Below are positions 16,461 to 25,140 of a stretch of 64,000 nucleotides of DNA, one piece after another. Numbering within the stretch: the stretch's first letter is position 1; each line of letters begins with the position of its first letter. The position numbers were made by a program, and so were the translations under genes. A model generated the notes under the pieces. That model saw only the letters and a program-made list of their open reading frames with translations. It did no database searches and was not told the DNA's origin. Source of the DNA: JASGDN01 sp049840815 (GTDB lineage: Bacteria; Chloroflexota; Chloroflexia; Thermomicrobiales; UBA6265); contig JASGJI010000011.1 of NCBI GenBank assembly GCA_049840815.1, positions 248,001 through 312,000 on the forward strand. The letters run 5' to 3'.

Positions 16461-17537
16461 ATGACCGCGACCGCTTCGCATCCTGCCAATCCATCGCCCG
16501 CCCCGGCTGCTCGCTCGCTCACCCGCTTCGCGTGGCTGTCGATTGCCGCCGCCATTATCACCATCACCATGAAAATGACGGCGTGGAAGCTCACGGGATC
16601 GGTCGGGCTCCTCTCCGACGCGCTGGAGTCAATCGTCAACCTCGTCGCGGCGGTGGCGGCGCTGATCGCCCTCCACGTCGCCGAACAGGAACCGGATGAG
16701 GACCACGCCTACGGGCACGGCAAGGCCGAATACTTCGCCAGCGGCCTCGAAGGGATGCTCGTCGTCGTCGCCGCGATCACCATCGTCTGGGCCTCGATTC
16801 CCCGCCTGACGGAGCCGGTGGCGATCGAGAGTGCCGGCATCGGTATCGTGGTTTCGGTGGTGGCCTCGCTTATCAATCTCTTCGTCGCGCGACGCCTCTT
16901 CCGTGCGGCAAAGGAGTACCGCTCCATCACCCTGGAAGCCGATGGCAAGCATCTGTTGACCGATGTCTGGACCTCGGTCGGCGTCGTGGCCGGCATCGGC
17001 GCGGTCGCCCTCACCGGCTGGGCACGGCTGGACCCGATCATCGCCCTCGTGGTCGCCGCGAATATCGTCTGGACCGGCTACCACCTGATGCGGCGGTCGG
17101 TGCTGGGGTTGCTGGATACCGCCATCCCTGCGGATGAACTCGCGATCGTCCACGAGATCCTGGACCGTTATCGTGCCACCGAGGGCGTGGAGACCCATGC
17201 GCTCCGCACCCGGCAGGCGGCATCCCGCCGCTTCGTCTCCATGCACGTCCTGGTGCCGAACTGGTGGTCGGTGGAACATGGGCATGAATTGGTGGAGCAC
17301 ATCGAGCACGATATCCGCTCCGCCCTGCCTGGCACGACCGTCTTCACCCATCTCGAACCGATCGACGATCCATCCTCCTGGGCAGATGCGGGACTGGATG
17401 GAACGGGAGCTTCCCCTGACGGCGCACAATCGACGAGCAACGACGGCGCCACACCGCATCCAGTCGCCCTGATCGTCAGAGAATGCATCGCCGCGATAGT
17501 GACGCGGCGGGTGGATCAGGAACCATCCCACGCCTGA
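16461..17537 (+). CDS. cation diffusion facilitator (CDF) metal transporter, first of tandem pair
   Basis: 358 residues, inner membrane, exports divalent metal against protons. About six membrane helices: GLLSDALESIVNLVAAVAAL in helix 2, the loop DEDHAYGHGKAEYF, and LEADGKHLLTDVWTSVG in helix 5, then a cytoplasmic C-terminal domain. Compared with YiiP, the helix 2 Asp and the helix 5 His and Asp are present, while the second helix 2 Asp is Ser. A Gly/Ser/Asp-rich tail follows. AGGA precedes the ATG. A paralogue starts within 90 bases downstream. Confidence 0.92.
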   Translation: MTATASHPANPSPAPAARSLTRFAWLSIAAAIITITMKMTAWKLTGSVGLLSDALESIVNLVAAVAALIALHVAEQEPDEDHAYGHGKAEYFASGLEGMLVVVAAITIVWASIPRLTEPVAIESAGIGIVVSVVASLINLFVARRLFRAAKEYRSITLEADGKHLLTDVWTSVGVVAGIGAVALTGWARLDPIIALVVAANIVWTGYHLMRRSVLGLLDTAIPADELAIVHEILDRYRATEGVETHALRTRQAASRRFVSMHVLVPNWWSVEHGHELVEHIEHDIRSALPGTTVFTHLEPIDDPSSWADAGLDGTGASPDGAQSTSNDGATPHPVALIVRECIAAIVTRRVDQEPSHA

Positions 17538-17622
17538 TCCCTCGCCTGCCGGTGCGGCATACTCTCCCTGCTCGGTGGGACGAGCACGCTGGACACGTTT
17601 GCCCCTCAGGACCATGCCCTGT

Positions 17623-18558
17623 ATGCCGCTTGTAACGCCACCCTCACGCTTCATCCGTATCGCATCGCTGGAATTGGCGAGTCCCGTCCGCAAGCAGGCG
17701 TGGATCGGGATCAGCACGGCCATCGGCCTTGCCCTCGCCAAGCTCGTGGCGTGGCGATTGACCGAATCGGTCGGACTCTACTCGGACATGCTGGAGACAA
17801 TGGCCGTCGCCATCGGCGCGTCGATTGCCCTCGTCGCGATCCGCGTCTCCGGGCAGCGGCCGGACGAGCGCCACCCATTCGGCCATGCCAAGGCGGAGTA
17901 TTTCGCCAGCTTCCTCGATTCCGTGCTCATCCTGCTCACGATGATGCTGATCATCACGTCGGCGATCGACCGGCTGCGCCATCCCCGGCCCCTGGAAGAT
18001 GGCTGGATCGGCGCCACAATCGCGCTCGGAACGTCGCTCTTCTCGCTCTACTTCGCAAGACAACTCTTTCGCTCCGCCCACGCAGAACGATCGATCTCGC
18101 TGGAAGCCGAGGCGCGGCACCTGGTCCTCTCGGCCATCGTTTCGCTGGGGGTGGTTGCAGGTGTCGTCCTGACGATGGTCACGGGTTGGCAGCGGCTGGA
18201 CCCGATCATCGCCCTCGGCGTCGGCATCACCGCGGGCATCACGGGCATACTCATCCTTACCGACACCATTCAGGGGTTGATGGACACGCAGATCGCCCCA
18301 GCGCCCCTTGCCGACATCCGGCGCGTGACTGCCGCCGACGCAGCGGCGCTTGGCTTCGAGGTCCTTCACGTCCGCACGCGGACCGCAGGCTCGGAAGATT
18401 TCGTGGATGTCACCGTGAGCATGCCGGCCGACTGGACGGTCGCCCAGGCAACCACGGCGACGGCCCGGCTGGAACGCGATCTGATCGCACTCCAACCGAG
18501 CCGTTACGTCACGATCTCGCTCGGCTCCCCGCCAACGCCGGATTCGCCTACGCCGTAA
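17623..18558 (+). CDS. CDF-family metal transporter, second of tandem pair, altered metal site
   Basis: About 311 residues from ATG 17623 (an upstream GTG at 17575 is possible). Same architecture as its neighbour: GLYSDMLETMAVAIGASIAL in helix 2, ERHPFGHAKAEYF, and LEAEARHLVLSAIVSLG in helix 5. Here the helix 5 Asp of the H-x3-D pair is Ser and the second helix 2 Asp is Thr, so two of the four YiiP-type transport-site ligands are missing. It may be a regulatory partner in a heterodimer or transport a different ion. Its end overlaps the convergent amylase gene by 11 bases. Confidence 0.85.
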   Translation: MPLVTPPSRFIRIASLELASPVRKQAWIGISTAIGLALAKLVAWRLTESVGLYSDMLETMAVAIGASIALVAIRVSGQRPDERHPFGHAKAEYFASFLDSVLILLTMMLIITSAIDRLRHPRPLEDGWIGATIALGTSLFSLYFARQLFRSAHAERSISLEAEARHLVLSAIVSLGVVAGVVLTMVTGWQRLDPIIALGVGITAGITGILILTDTIQGLMDTQIAPAPLADIRRVTAADAAALGFEVLHVRTRTAGSEDFVDVTVSMPADWTVAQATTATARLERDLIALQPSRYVTISLGSPPTPDSPTP

Positions 18559-19957
18559 GAAGGATGCGCATCGCGCGGGCTGGCAGGTCGAGCATCACCA
18601 TGCCGTCGTGCACGACGGCTTCAAATGAAGGATCGAGCGCATCGACCAGCCGTGTGCCATCGGACAGGCTCACTGCCGCCGGAACGGGTGCCGGGCCGTA
18701 GGCGACGTTCAGCGCCACCAGCGCCGATTGCGTCTCCGCCCGGCGCAGATAGGCGAATTGCTCCGCCGCCACGAGCGCCTCCGTGTAGTCGCCATCGAGC
18801 AGAGCATCGCTCTCCGCGCGGATGGCCGCGAGACGCGCGACCCACCCTTCCAGCGCAGGGTCCGCCTTCTGGTCGTCCGGGACCGGCATCGCGAAGGCCG
18901 GACGCAACGGTCGATCGTCCCACCCGTCGCGCTTCTTGCCGCGATACCCCCATTCGCTCCCGTAGTAGATCGAGGGGATGCCAGGCATGGTGAAGAGCAT
19001 GGCGTGAAGCGGATAGAGATTGACCGGATCACGCAGCACACTGGCAACGCGATCGACGTCGTGGTTATCCGCGAAGTTGTAGAGCGACAGGCCGCGATAG
19101 ACCCCCTCCGGGCCAAACTCCCGATTGAAGGCGTGAGCGACCTCGAAAAGGTTACGGTCGTTCAGGCTGGAATAGAGACCCTTGAATGCCTGGTAGTTCG
19201 TGACCGAATCGAGCATTCCCGGCCCCGCCCACGCGGAGTAGTCGCCGTGAACGACCTCCCCGACGAGGAAGCAATCGGGGCTCTCCTCGCGGCAGACGGC
19301 GGCGAGATCGCGCAGGAAGGCCTTGTCCATCACGTCGGCGGCGTCGAGGCGGAGGCCGTCGATCCCGAACTCGCGGAACCAGAAGCGCACCGTCTCGAAG
19401 AGCCAGGCACGGACCTCCGCATTGGCGAGGTTCAGCTTCGCAAGCTCGTAGTGGAAGCTCCACCCCTCGTACATGAATGGATCGCCGAGCGGACTGCGCT
19501 GCCCGAACCGGACATTCGCGAACCAGTCGCGGTAGGGCGACTCCTCCCCTCGCTCACGAAGATCGCGGAAGGGGGCGGCATCGCGCGCGACGTGGTTCAG
19601 CACGCCATCGAGGATGACGCGGATGCCCTGAGCATGCCAGGTTGCCACCAGTTCCTTCAGGTCGTCGTTCGTCCCCAACCGCCGATCGACCGTGCGGTAG
19701 TCGATCGTGTCGTACCCGTGGGTGGCGGACTCGAAGACGGGGCCGAGGTAGACAACGTTCGCGCCAAGCGACCGGATGTGCGGGCCCCACGCGGCGAGCG
19801 CGGGCAGGCGCGAATCAATCGGGGTATCGGGCGTGTTCTCCCGCGGGGCATCGAGCAGGCCGAGCGGATAGATGTGATAGAAAACGGCCTCCCGGCTCCA
19901 ATGGTGTGGTCCATCGGAAACGAGGGAACGGGGAGCCGGCAACGTGGCGACAGCCAT
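18548..19957 (-). CDS. GH13 alpha-amylase family glycosidase
   Basis: 469 residues, intracellular (no signal peptide). GH13 regions: VILDGVLNHVARD (region I), GLRLDAADVM with the nucleophile Asp (II), FLVGEVVHGDY with the acid Glu (III), YNFADNHDVDR with the third Asp (IV). YHIYPLGLLDAPRENTP near the start resembles the cyclomaltodextrinase/neopullulanase side, but the N-terminal extra domain of those enzymes is absent. ATG at 19957 has AAGGAG seven bases before it. A TetR gene lies directly upstream on the same strand. Confidence 0.9.
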   Translation of the reverse strand: MAVATLPAPRSLVSDGPHHWSREAVFYHIYPLGLLDAPRENTPDTPIDSRLPALAAWGPHIRSLGANVVYLGPVFESATHGYDTIDYRTVDRRLGTNDDLKELVATWHAQGIRVILDGVLNHVARDAAPFRDLRERGEESPYRDWFANVRFGQRSPLGDPFMYEGWSFHYELAKLNLANAEVRAWLFETVRFWFREFGIDGLRLDAADVMDKAFLRDLAAVCREESPDCFLVGEVVHGDYSAWAGPGMLDSVTNYQAFKGLYSSLNDRNLFEVAHAFNREFGPEGVYRGLSLYNFADNHDVDRVASVLRDPVNLYPLHAMLFTMPGIPSIYYGSEWGYRGKKRDGWDDRPLRPAFAMPVPDDQKADPALEGWVARLAAIRAESDALLDGDYTEALVAAEQFAYLRRAETQSALVALNVAYGPAPVPAAVSLSDGTRLVDALDPSFEAVVHDGMVMLDLPARAMRILLTA

Positions 19958-20040
19958 GACTGCACTCCTTGTGGGGTGATGCGCTGGGGTATGGACGAAG
20001 GGCAGGAGACGTCGCCGTATGGGCGACCGGGTTCCGGCGT

Positions 20041-20655
20041 CTAGCTGTAGATGCCGTAGACGAGATGGCGGATCAGGTAGAGGATGGCGGTATCGTCCAG
20101 CGTGATTTCGCCGTGAGCGGCGAGGCGCAGGTGGATCGTCGTCATCGCAAGCAGGGTTTCGGCAGCGAGCCGCTGCTTGCCCCTGATCGCGCCCCAATCA
20201 TTCACGGCAGATTCGAACAGATCCACGACCACCGCTCGCTCGCGATCCAGCCGTTCGAGCAGGATGCGGGTAGCGCGATCGTCGTGGGCGGTCAGTTCCG
20301 CGCCAAGGACCATCCAGTACAGTTGTGGATTAGCCGTCCCAAAGGCGAAGACGGTGCGGATGATCCGGCTCAGCGACCGCTGGAGGTCTCCCTCATAGGC
20401 GGCGGCAAGGGCGAGATCATCGAGGAAGGGATCGAACTGTTCTCGCAGCAATGCCTCCAGGACGCCCTGCTTGCTGCCGAAGTAGTGGTAGAGCGTCGGC
20501 TTGGTCACTCCGGCGGCAGTGGCGAGCTCCTCCACACCAACACCGTTGTAGCCACGATCGGCGAAGAGGGCGAGTGCCCGCTCCAGGATCAGCTCGCGCT
20601 TGTTTGGCGATGATGGAAGTGGAAGCGCCGTTGGGACGGCCAGTTCGTCAGCCAT
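20041..20655 (-). CDS. TetR-family transcriptional regulator
   Basis: 204 residues. N-terminal helix-turn-helix: ILERALALFADRGYNGVGVE, LATAAGVTKPTLYHYFGSKQG, then an all-helical ligand domain. LYHYFGSK is the TetR hallmark. A perfect 16-base palindrome lies 93 bases upstream, most likely its own operator. It precedes the amylase gene by about 80 bases on the same strand and may control it together with itself. Confidence 0.92.
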   Translation of the reverse strand: MADELAVPTALPLPSSPNKRELILERALALFADRGYNGVGVEELATAAGVTKPTLYHYFGSKQGVLEALLREQFDPFLDDLALAAAYEGDLQRSLSRIIRTVFAFGTANPQLYWMVLGAELTAHDDRATRILLERLDRERAVVVDLFESAVNDWGAIRGKQRLAAETLLAMTTIHLRLAAHGEITLDDTAILYLIRHLVYGIYS

Positions 20656-20748
20656 GCCGGAAGGGTACTCGAATGAATGGATGAGGACGGACGCCAGTGC
20701 GACCCGTCACCGGGAGAGCGTCTCATCGGAAGCACCCGACACCCGCAG

Positions 20749-20764
20749 TATACCGATCGGTATA
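20749..20764. promoter_or_regulatory. perfect palindromic TetR operator
   Basis: TATACCGATCGGTATA is a perfect 16-base inverted repeat 93 bases before the TetR start, with the ACCG-n-CGGT core seen in many TetR operators. Confidence 0.75.
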
Positions 20765-20769
20765 GCGAT

Positions 20770-21228
20770 GTCAAGCGGTGCGCCTCTATAGCGTGCATGA
20801 GAGACGGGGCGAGTCTGTCATCCCGAGCCCTTCGGCTGAACTCAGGGTAAACTCCGCAGCCCATGCGTCGCGATGGCATTCACGGTGCAGCGGAGTCGAA
20901 GGATCGGGTTGCACGGAGGGCGTCTCGCATGATCCACGTTTCCACCCCTCAACGCGCGCCCGTGACACCCTGCTCGGAGTGATGGCGAGTGGCTTTCTGG
21001 GCGCAATCGAAGCTTGGCTCAGTGGTTCATCTCGCTTTACCTGGCATTCCTGATCGTCGCTTGGCTCGGACCGACACGGAGTCGGTCCCTACAACAGCGC
21101 ACATACGTAGGAGTCGACCCCGTGTCGGCCCGGACGCCATACAGCGTCAAGCCAGGCGAGATGAACCACTCAATGGACTATCACCGTCAATGTGTCAGGT
21201 CGGATGAACCTCCCAGGGTGACACAGGC
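20770..21228. other. gene-free intergenic stretch with dispersed-repeat sequence
   Basis: No gene. 20816-20920 has the GTCATCCCGAG...CGGAGTCGAAGGATC pattern common in intergenic dispersed repeats; GTCATCCCGAGC recurs at 60544. The second half holds the nested palindrome listed separately. Confidence 0.6.
21021..21170. repeat. nested palindromic element
   Basis: AGTGGTTCATCTCGC (21021-21035) is an exact inverted copy of 21156-21170. Inside are CCTGGC/GCCAGG and a hairpin GGACCGAC-5-GTCGGTCC (21068-21088) followed by CCCTAC, with a diverged inverted copy GTAGGAGTCGAC further on. The borders resemble the GTAG/CTAC ends of the elements at 10290 and 60732. Confidence 0.6.
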
Positions 21229-22242
21229 CTACAGCCAGTTCGCGCGTTTCACCAGCGCCCAGATCAACACCGCCACCCCGAACATCAGCGCCAACGCGAA
21301 GAGATAGCCATACTGCCAGTTCAGCTCCGGCATGATCTCGAAGTTCATGCCGTAGATCCCGGCGATCATCGTCGGGCCAAAGAGGATGGCCGCCCAGGCG
21401 GAGATCTTCTTCACCTCGTCGTTCTGGCGGAGCGACGCCTCCGTCATCGCCTTCATCTCCTCGTTCTGCTGGATGCTCACCACCGCGATGTTCACCGACA
21501 GGATGTTCTGGAGCAATTCACGGAACCCGGCCACCTGCTCCTGGATCTGGATCGCATGGTCCAGCACGTCGCGGAGGTAGCGCTGCATCTCCAGCGTGAC
21601 GCCGTACTTCTCGGAGCCGGCGATCAACCCGTTCAGCATCCCGACCAGCGGCTTCGTCGCCCGCTGGAACTCGATCACCTCACGCGCCAGCTCGTAGGTC
21701 CGGCGGCTGACCCCCGGATTGCCGCCGAAGACCTGGACCTCGATCTCATCGATGTCGTTCTCCAGCCCGCGCACCACCGGCCCATAGTCGTCCACCACGC
21801 GGTCGAGCACAGCGTAGAGGATCGCCTCGGGTCCGTTCGCGAGCATCTCGGGATCGTGTTCCAGCCGCTGGCGGGCGCGGCTCAACTCGGAGCCATCACC
21901 GTGACGGACCGTGATCACGAAGTCCAGCCCGAGGAAGACATGCAGTTCGCCGAACTCGACTGTCTCCGAGGTATCGTCATATCGGGCTGCGCTCAGCACC
22001 ACGAAGAGCGTGTTGCCATAGCGTTCCAGCTTCGGGCGCTGATGAGCGAGCACGGCATCCTCGATCGCGAGTTCGTGCAGGTCGAACTCCTCGGCGATCA
22101 GGGAAAACTCGGCCTGGGTCGGTTTGAAGAGGCCAATCCAGGCGACCCCGCCAAGCTCCTGGCAGACCTCGTAGACGTCCGCGATCGGCGGCGTATTCGG
22201 CAAACGCTTGCCTTCGACATAGATGGCGCTGTCGACGATCAT
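21229..22242 (-). CDS. corA: CorA-type magnesium/cobalt transporter
   Basis: 337 residues. A large N-terminal cytoplasmic domain (VAWIGLFKPTQAEFSLIAEE, LELAIEDA-like region, HQRPKLERYGNTLFVVL) is followed by long helices and two C-terminal membrane helices. IAGIYGMNFEIMPEL contains the GMN selectivity motif between the last two helices. It forms a pentameric Mg2+ channel in the inner membrane. ATG at 22242 is chosen with GGAG seven bases upstream. Confidence 0.95.
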   Translation of the reverse strand: MIVDSAIYVEGKRLPNTPPIADVYEVCQELGGVAWIGLFKPTQAEFSLIAEEFDLHELAIEDAVLAHQRPKLERYGNTLFVVLSAARYDDTSETVEFGELHVFLGLDFVITVRHGDGSELSRARQRLEHDPEMLANGPEAILYAVLDRVVDDYGPVVRGLENDIDEIEVQVFGGNPGVSRRTYELAREVIEFQRATKPLVGMLNGLIAGSEKYGVTLEMQRYLRDVLDHAIQIQEQVAGFRELLQNILSVNIAVVSIQQNEEMKAMTEASLRQNDEVKKISAWAAILFGPTMIAGIYGMNFEIMPELNWQYGYLFALALMFGVAVLIWALVKRANWL

Positions 22243-22735
22243 GGCGGACTCCAGGCGGCACGAAGGCGAACGACGGGCTTCTGCATGGAACGATACACGA
22301 GGAATCGACACCGCAAACAGATCGTGAACGAACCATGAAGCCGCCTCCCGCAATTCCCCCCGACACCTGACACCGCCCGGCGAACAGGGCGCTCCAGACG
22401 CATCGGCGTGCACCCCCTGTGCAGCGGGACCGGGATCGTGTATCGTTCGGATCGTGGCCGCAAGGAGTGTACGTACCCTTCCGACATCATCGATGCGAAG
22501 GCACGAGCGCGCCACCCAACGATTGCCTACGAGACCATCGTAGAACCCACGGGCCGCCATGCGTACCGGGGGAGGGGAAGGCTGGGGCGAGGCGGTCTGG
22601 TGCGAACCGGACCGCCTCGCTTCATGTCCGGAACAGGTCCGGGCAACCCGCCGGGCCGTGCGCTACGATTCCCCCAAGACAGGCGCGTCCATCCCAATCA
22701 ACGGCGCCCCCACCCGGCGAGGAACCGCAGCCACC
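22243..22735. other. divergent intergenic region
   Basis: 493 bases between divergent corA and the Nudix gene. No convincing gene. It contains one hairpin (22587-22620); nothing else recognised. Confidence 0.5.
22587..22620 (+). terminator. hairpin upstream of the Nudix gene
   Basis: GCGAGGCGGTC and GACCGCCTCGC form an 11-bp stem with a 12-base loop. It lies 116 bases before the Nudix start; it could be an attenuator or a terminator of an unseen transcript. Confidence 0.4.
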
Positions 22736-23428
22736 ATGTCCATCGACACCACCACCCATCATCATCGCCCGCATGTCGCGCAGGACCCGGAAGAACGCTT
22801 CGACCTCGTCACGGCCGCGGGCGAGCCACTTGGCACCTCCAAGCGCCGCGCCGATGTCCACCACGACGGCGACTGGCATCGTTCGATCCACGTCTGGATC
22901 TACGGCATGGATGACGGAGCCCCCTTCCTCCTCTTCCAGCGGCGCGGATACGACAAGGACACCTGGCCGGGCGTGCTCGACACCACCGCTGCCGGGCACC
23001 TCGCCGCCGGCGAGACCGTGCCGGATGCCTTCCGGGAAATCGAGGAGGAACTGGGCATTACCCCCGCGCCGGAACGGCTGCGCTGGATCGGCACCCGCAT
23101 CTGCGCCAACGAGCAAGCGCCCACCACCCTCGACCGCGAGCTGCAGGAGGTCTTCCTGCTGCGGGAGGATGCCCCACTCTCCACCTACGAACCGAGTCCC
23201 GCCGAGGTCGATTCCCTCGTGCGCCTGCCACTGGACGCCACACTCGCCTTTCTCGCCGGGGAGACCGACGGCGTGAACGGCACATCGCTCTGCGTGAAGA
23301 CGGGCGAGATCGCACCGGTGACGGTCACCAGGGACGACTTCGTGCAAACGATCATCGACCGCTACTACTACCGGATCGCGATCGCCATCGCCGCCACCCT
23401 GCGCGGGGATCGGCACGTCGCCGTGTGA
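22736..23428 (+). CDS. Nudix hydrolase (isopentenyl-diphosphate isomerase-like)
   Basis: 230 residues. The Nudix box GHLAAGETVPDAFREIEEEL fits G-x5-E-x7-RE-x2-EE-x-G in full, so metal-dependent hydrolysis of a nucleoside-diphosphate-type substrate is expected. DLVTAAGEPLGTSKRRADVH near the start is typical of the IPP-isomerase-like Nudix group. The C-terminal extension is helical. ATG at 22736 gives an His-rich N-terminus; the ribosome site GAGGA is 12 bases away, so the start is moderately sure. Confidence 0.88.
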   Translation: MSIDTTTHHHRPHVAQDPEERFDLVTAAGEPLGTSKRRADVHHDGDWHRSIHVWIYGMDDGAPFLLFQRRGYDKDTWPGVLDTTAAGHLAAGETVPDAFREIEEELGITPAPERLRWIGTRICANEQAPTTLDRELQEVFLLREDAPLSTYEPSPAEVDSLVRLPLDATLAFLAGETDGVNGTSLCVKTGEIAPVTVTRDDFVQTIIDRYYYRIAIAIAATLRGDRHVAV

Positions 23429-23489
23429 TGCGTCGGCCGGTCGCCGGTACGCCGTATACTCGATGCAGGCAGGATCGAGAGGAGCACCC

Positions 23490-24971
23490 ATGCACGGCCC
23501 GGCATCAAACTGGCCCCGGACAACGGCCTCGCGCCGATCGGCATCGCGCATCTGGCGCAGCTCTGCCCTGCTGTTCATCCTCCTTGGACTGCTGCTCCCG
23601 CTGCTGGCACCTGCCCAACCCACCGGCGCCCAGACCGGAAGCCCCCGCGTCGACAGCCTCACCATCAACGGCACCATCACCGCTGTCACCCGCGACATCG
23701 TCGAACGAGTGATCGATCAGGCGGAGCACAACGGCACCGAGTTCATCCTCATCTCCCTGCGCAGCGCCGGCGGCAACGCATCCGCCGCCAACGACATCGT
23801 CAGCGCCATCGGGGCGAGCCGCGTCCCGGTCGTCGTCTGGGTGCCGGAAGGCGGGCGCGTGCAGGGCGCGGCGGTGCGCATCCTGATCGGCGCCCACATC
23901 GCCGCGATGGCGCCCGACGCCACCATCCGCGACACCTCCCAGCTCGGGGATGCGCAACCGGGCAGCGCCTCCGACCGCGAGGTGGTGAGCACCTTGACAA
24001 CGATCGCGACAGAACGCGGTCGCGCCACCGACTGGATCGCCGGATCGACCGCCGATGCGTTCACACTCTCCGGCGACCAGGCCGTCGCGGCGAAGGCCAT
24101 CGACCTCGTCGCGACAGACTCCGGTCAGCTGCTCGTCGCCCTCAATGGGCGAAGCGTGACCGTGCAGGATCAGCACGTAACCCTCAACACCGAAGGCACC
24201 AGCCTCTCCACCGTCCATCTCACCCGCTGGGAACGGCTACGGGCGTTCATCACGTCGCCATCGGTGGCGTATGTCCTGCTCTGCTTCGGGGTGCTGGGGA
24301 TCTTCCTCGAACTCGCCAGTCCGGGCGGATTCGTGGCCGGAACCATTGGACTTGCCTGCCTGCTCGTCGGGATCTACGCCTTCAGCCAGCTGCCGGTGAA
24401 CGGCGTCGGCCTCGCGCTGATGGCACTGGCCTTCGTGTTGCTCGGCGTGGATCTCTTCGTCTCGTCGTTCGGAGTCCTGACGCTCGGCGGGCTGGCCTCG
24501 TTCATCGCCGGGTCGTACCTGGTAATCGATACCGACATCGTCGGCTACGATCCGGTCGCCCGCCCGGTGATCTGGACGGCGGCGGCGCTCGTGATCGCTC
24601 TCGCGCTCCTGGTCGGGTGGACGGCGCTCGGCTCGTTCCGGCAGAAGCCCCAGACCGGGCGCAAGGCGATGCTCGGCGAAATCGGAACGGTGCGGGAAGC
24701 CCTGACGCCGAACGGAATGATCTTCCTGCGCGGCGAGTTCTGGCAAGCAACCCTCGCCGCGCACGCCGGAACCGAGTCCGTGGCTGTTGGCAATCAGGTC
24801 GAAGTGACGGCCATCGATGGGCTGCTGCTCACCGTCATCCCGGCCAGCGCCGAGGCCATTGCCGCCTGGGAGCAGCGAAGTCTCCCGGCGGACGCCCGGC
24901 GCGTCCTGCCGGTGACGGGTGGCGTGGGCGACCTGCCCCGGACGGCCCACAGGCAGCGCCCGGGTACATAG
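23490..24971 (+). CDS. NfeD-family membrane protein with degenerate ClpP-like protease domain
   Basis: 493 residues. A signal/membrane segment near residues 20-40 (LLFILLGLLLPLLAPAQ) leads to an extracytoplasmic ClpP-class domain, then four to five membrane helices and a C-terminal NfeD OB-fold. The protease block reads GGRVQGAAVRILIGAHIAAM; in active relatives such as PH1510 the motif is AASAG with the nucleophile Ser, here Gly, and the catalytic Lys also appears replaced. It should be an inactive scaffold. It heads a cluster with an SPFH protein and a rhomboid-like protein, a usual NfeD-stomatin partnership at membrane microdomains. Confidence 0.85.
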   Translation: MHGPASNWPRTTASRRSASRIWRSSALLFILLGLLLPLLAPAQPTGAQTGSPRVDSLTINGTITAVTRDIVERVIDQAEHNGTEFILISLRSAGGNASAANDIVSAIGASRVPVVVWVPEGGRVQGAAVRILIGAHIAAMAPDATIRDTSQLGDAQPGSASDREVVSTLTTIATERGRATDWIAGSTADAFTLSGDQAVAAKAIDLVATDSGQLLVALNGRSVTVQDQHVTLNTEGTSLSTVHLTRWERLRAFITSPSVAYVLLCFGVLGIFLELASPGGFVAGTIGLACLLVGIYAFSQLPVNGVGLALMALAFVLLGVDLFVSSFGVLTLGGLASFIAGSYLVIDTDIVGYDPVARPVIWTAAALVIALALLVGWTALGSFRQKPQTGRKAMLGEIGTVREALTPNGMIFLRGEFWQATLAAHAGTESVAVGNQVEVTAIDGLLLTVIPASAEAIAAWEQRSLPADARRVLPVTGGVGDLPRTAHRQRPGT

Positions 24972-25040
24972 GCGCATAATGGAATGCGCCCACACCACGC
25001 TGGTGCCCCGGCGACACGCCATCCAGAAAGGCTCACCGCC

Positions 25041-25106
25041 ATGACCACCCACGTCGGACTCCTGATCCTCGTCCTGCGCGCGCTGGTGGTCATGTTCTTC
25101 CGCTGA
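25041..25106 (+). CDS. possible 21-residue membrane microprotein
   Basis: ATG at 25041 with AGAAAGG nine bases upstream encodes MTTHVGLLILVLRALVVMFF plus Arg. It is one hydrophobic segment between NfeD and the SPFH gene. No homologue is known to me; it may simply be a leader. Confidence 0.35.
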   Translation: MTTHVGLLILVLRALVVMFFR

Positions 25107-25140
25107 TGCACGCGCCCATACGCAGAAAGGACCTCGCCCC

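Noticed and set aside
18548..20197. Longer amylase-family protein starting at 20197 inside the TetR gene.
   Set aside because: The extension overlaps a clear TetR coding region in another frame; ATG at 19957 has AAGGAG upstream.
20816..20920. Small open frames in the intergenic stretch after tetR.
   Set aside because: The sequence is of the GTCATCCCGAG dispersed type and the frames have no ribosome site or family.
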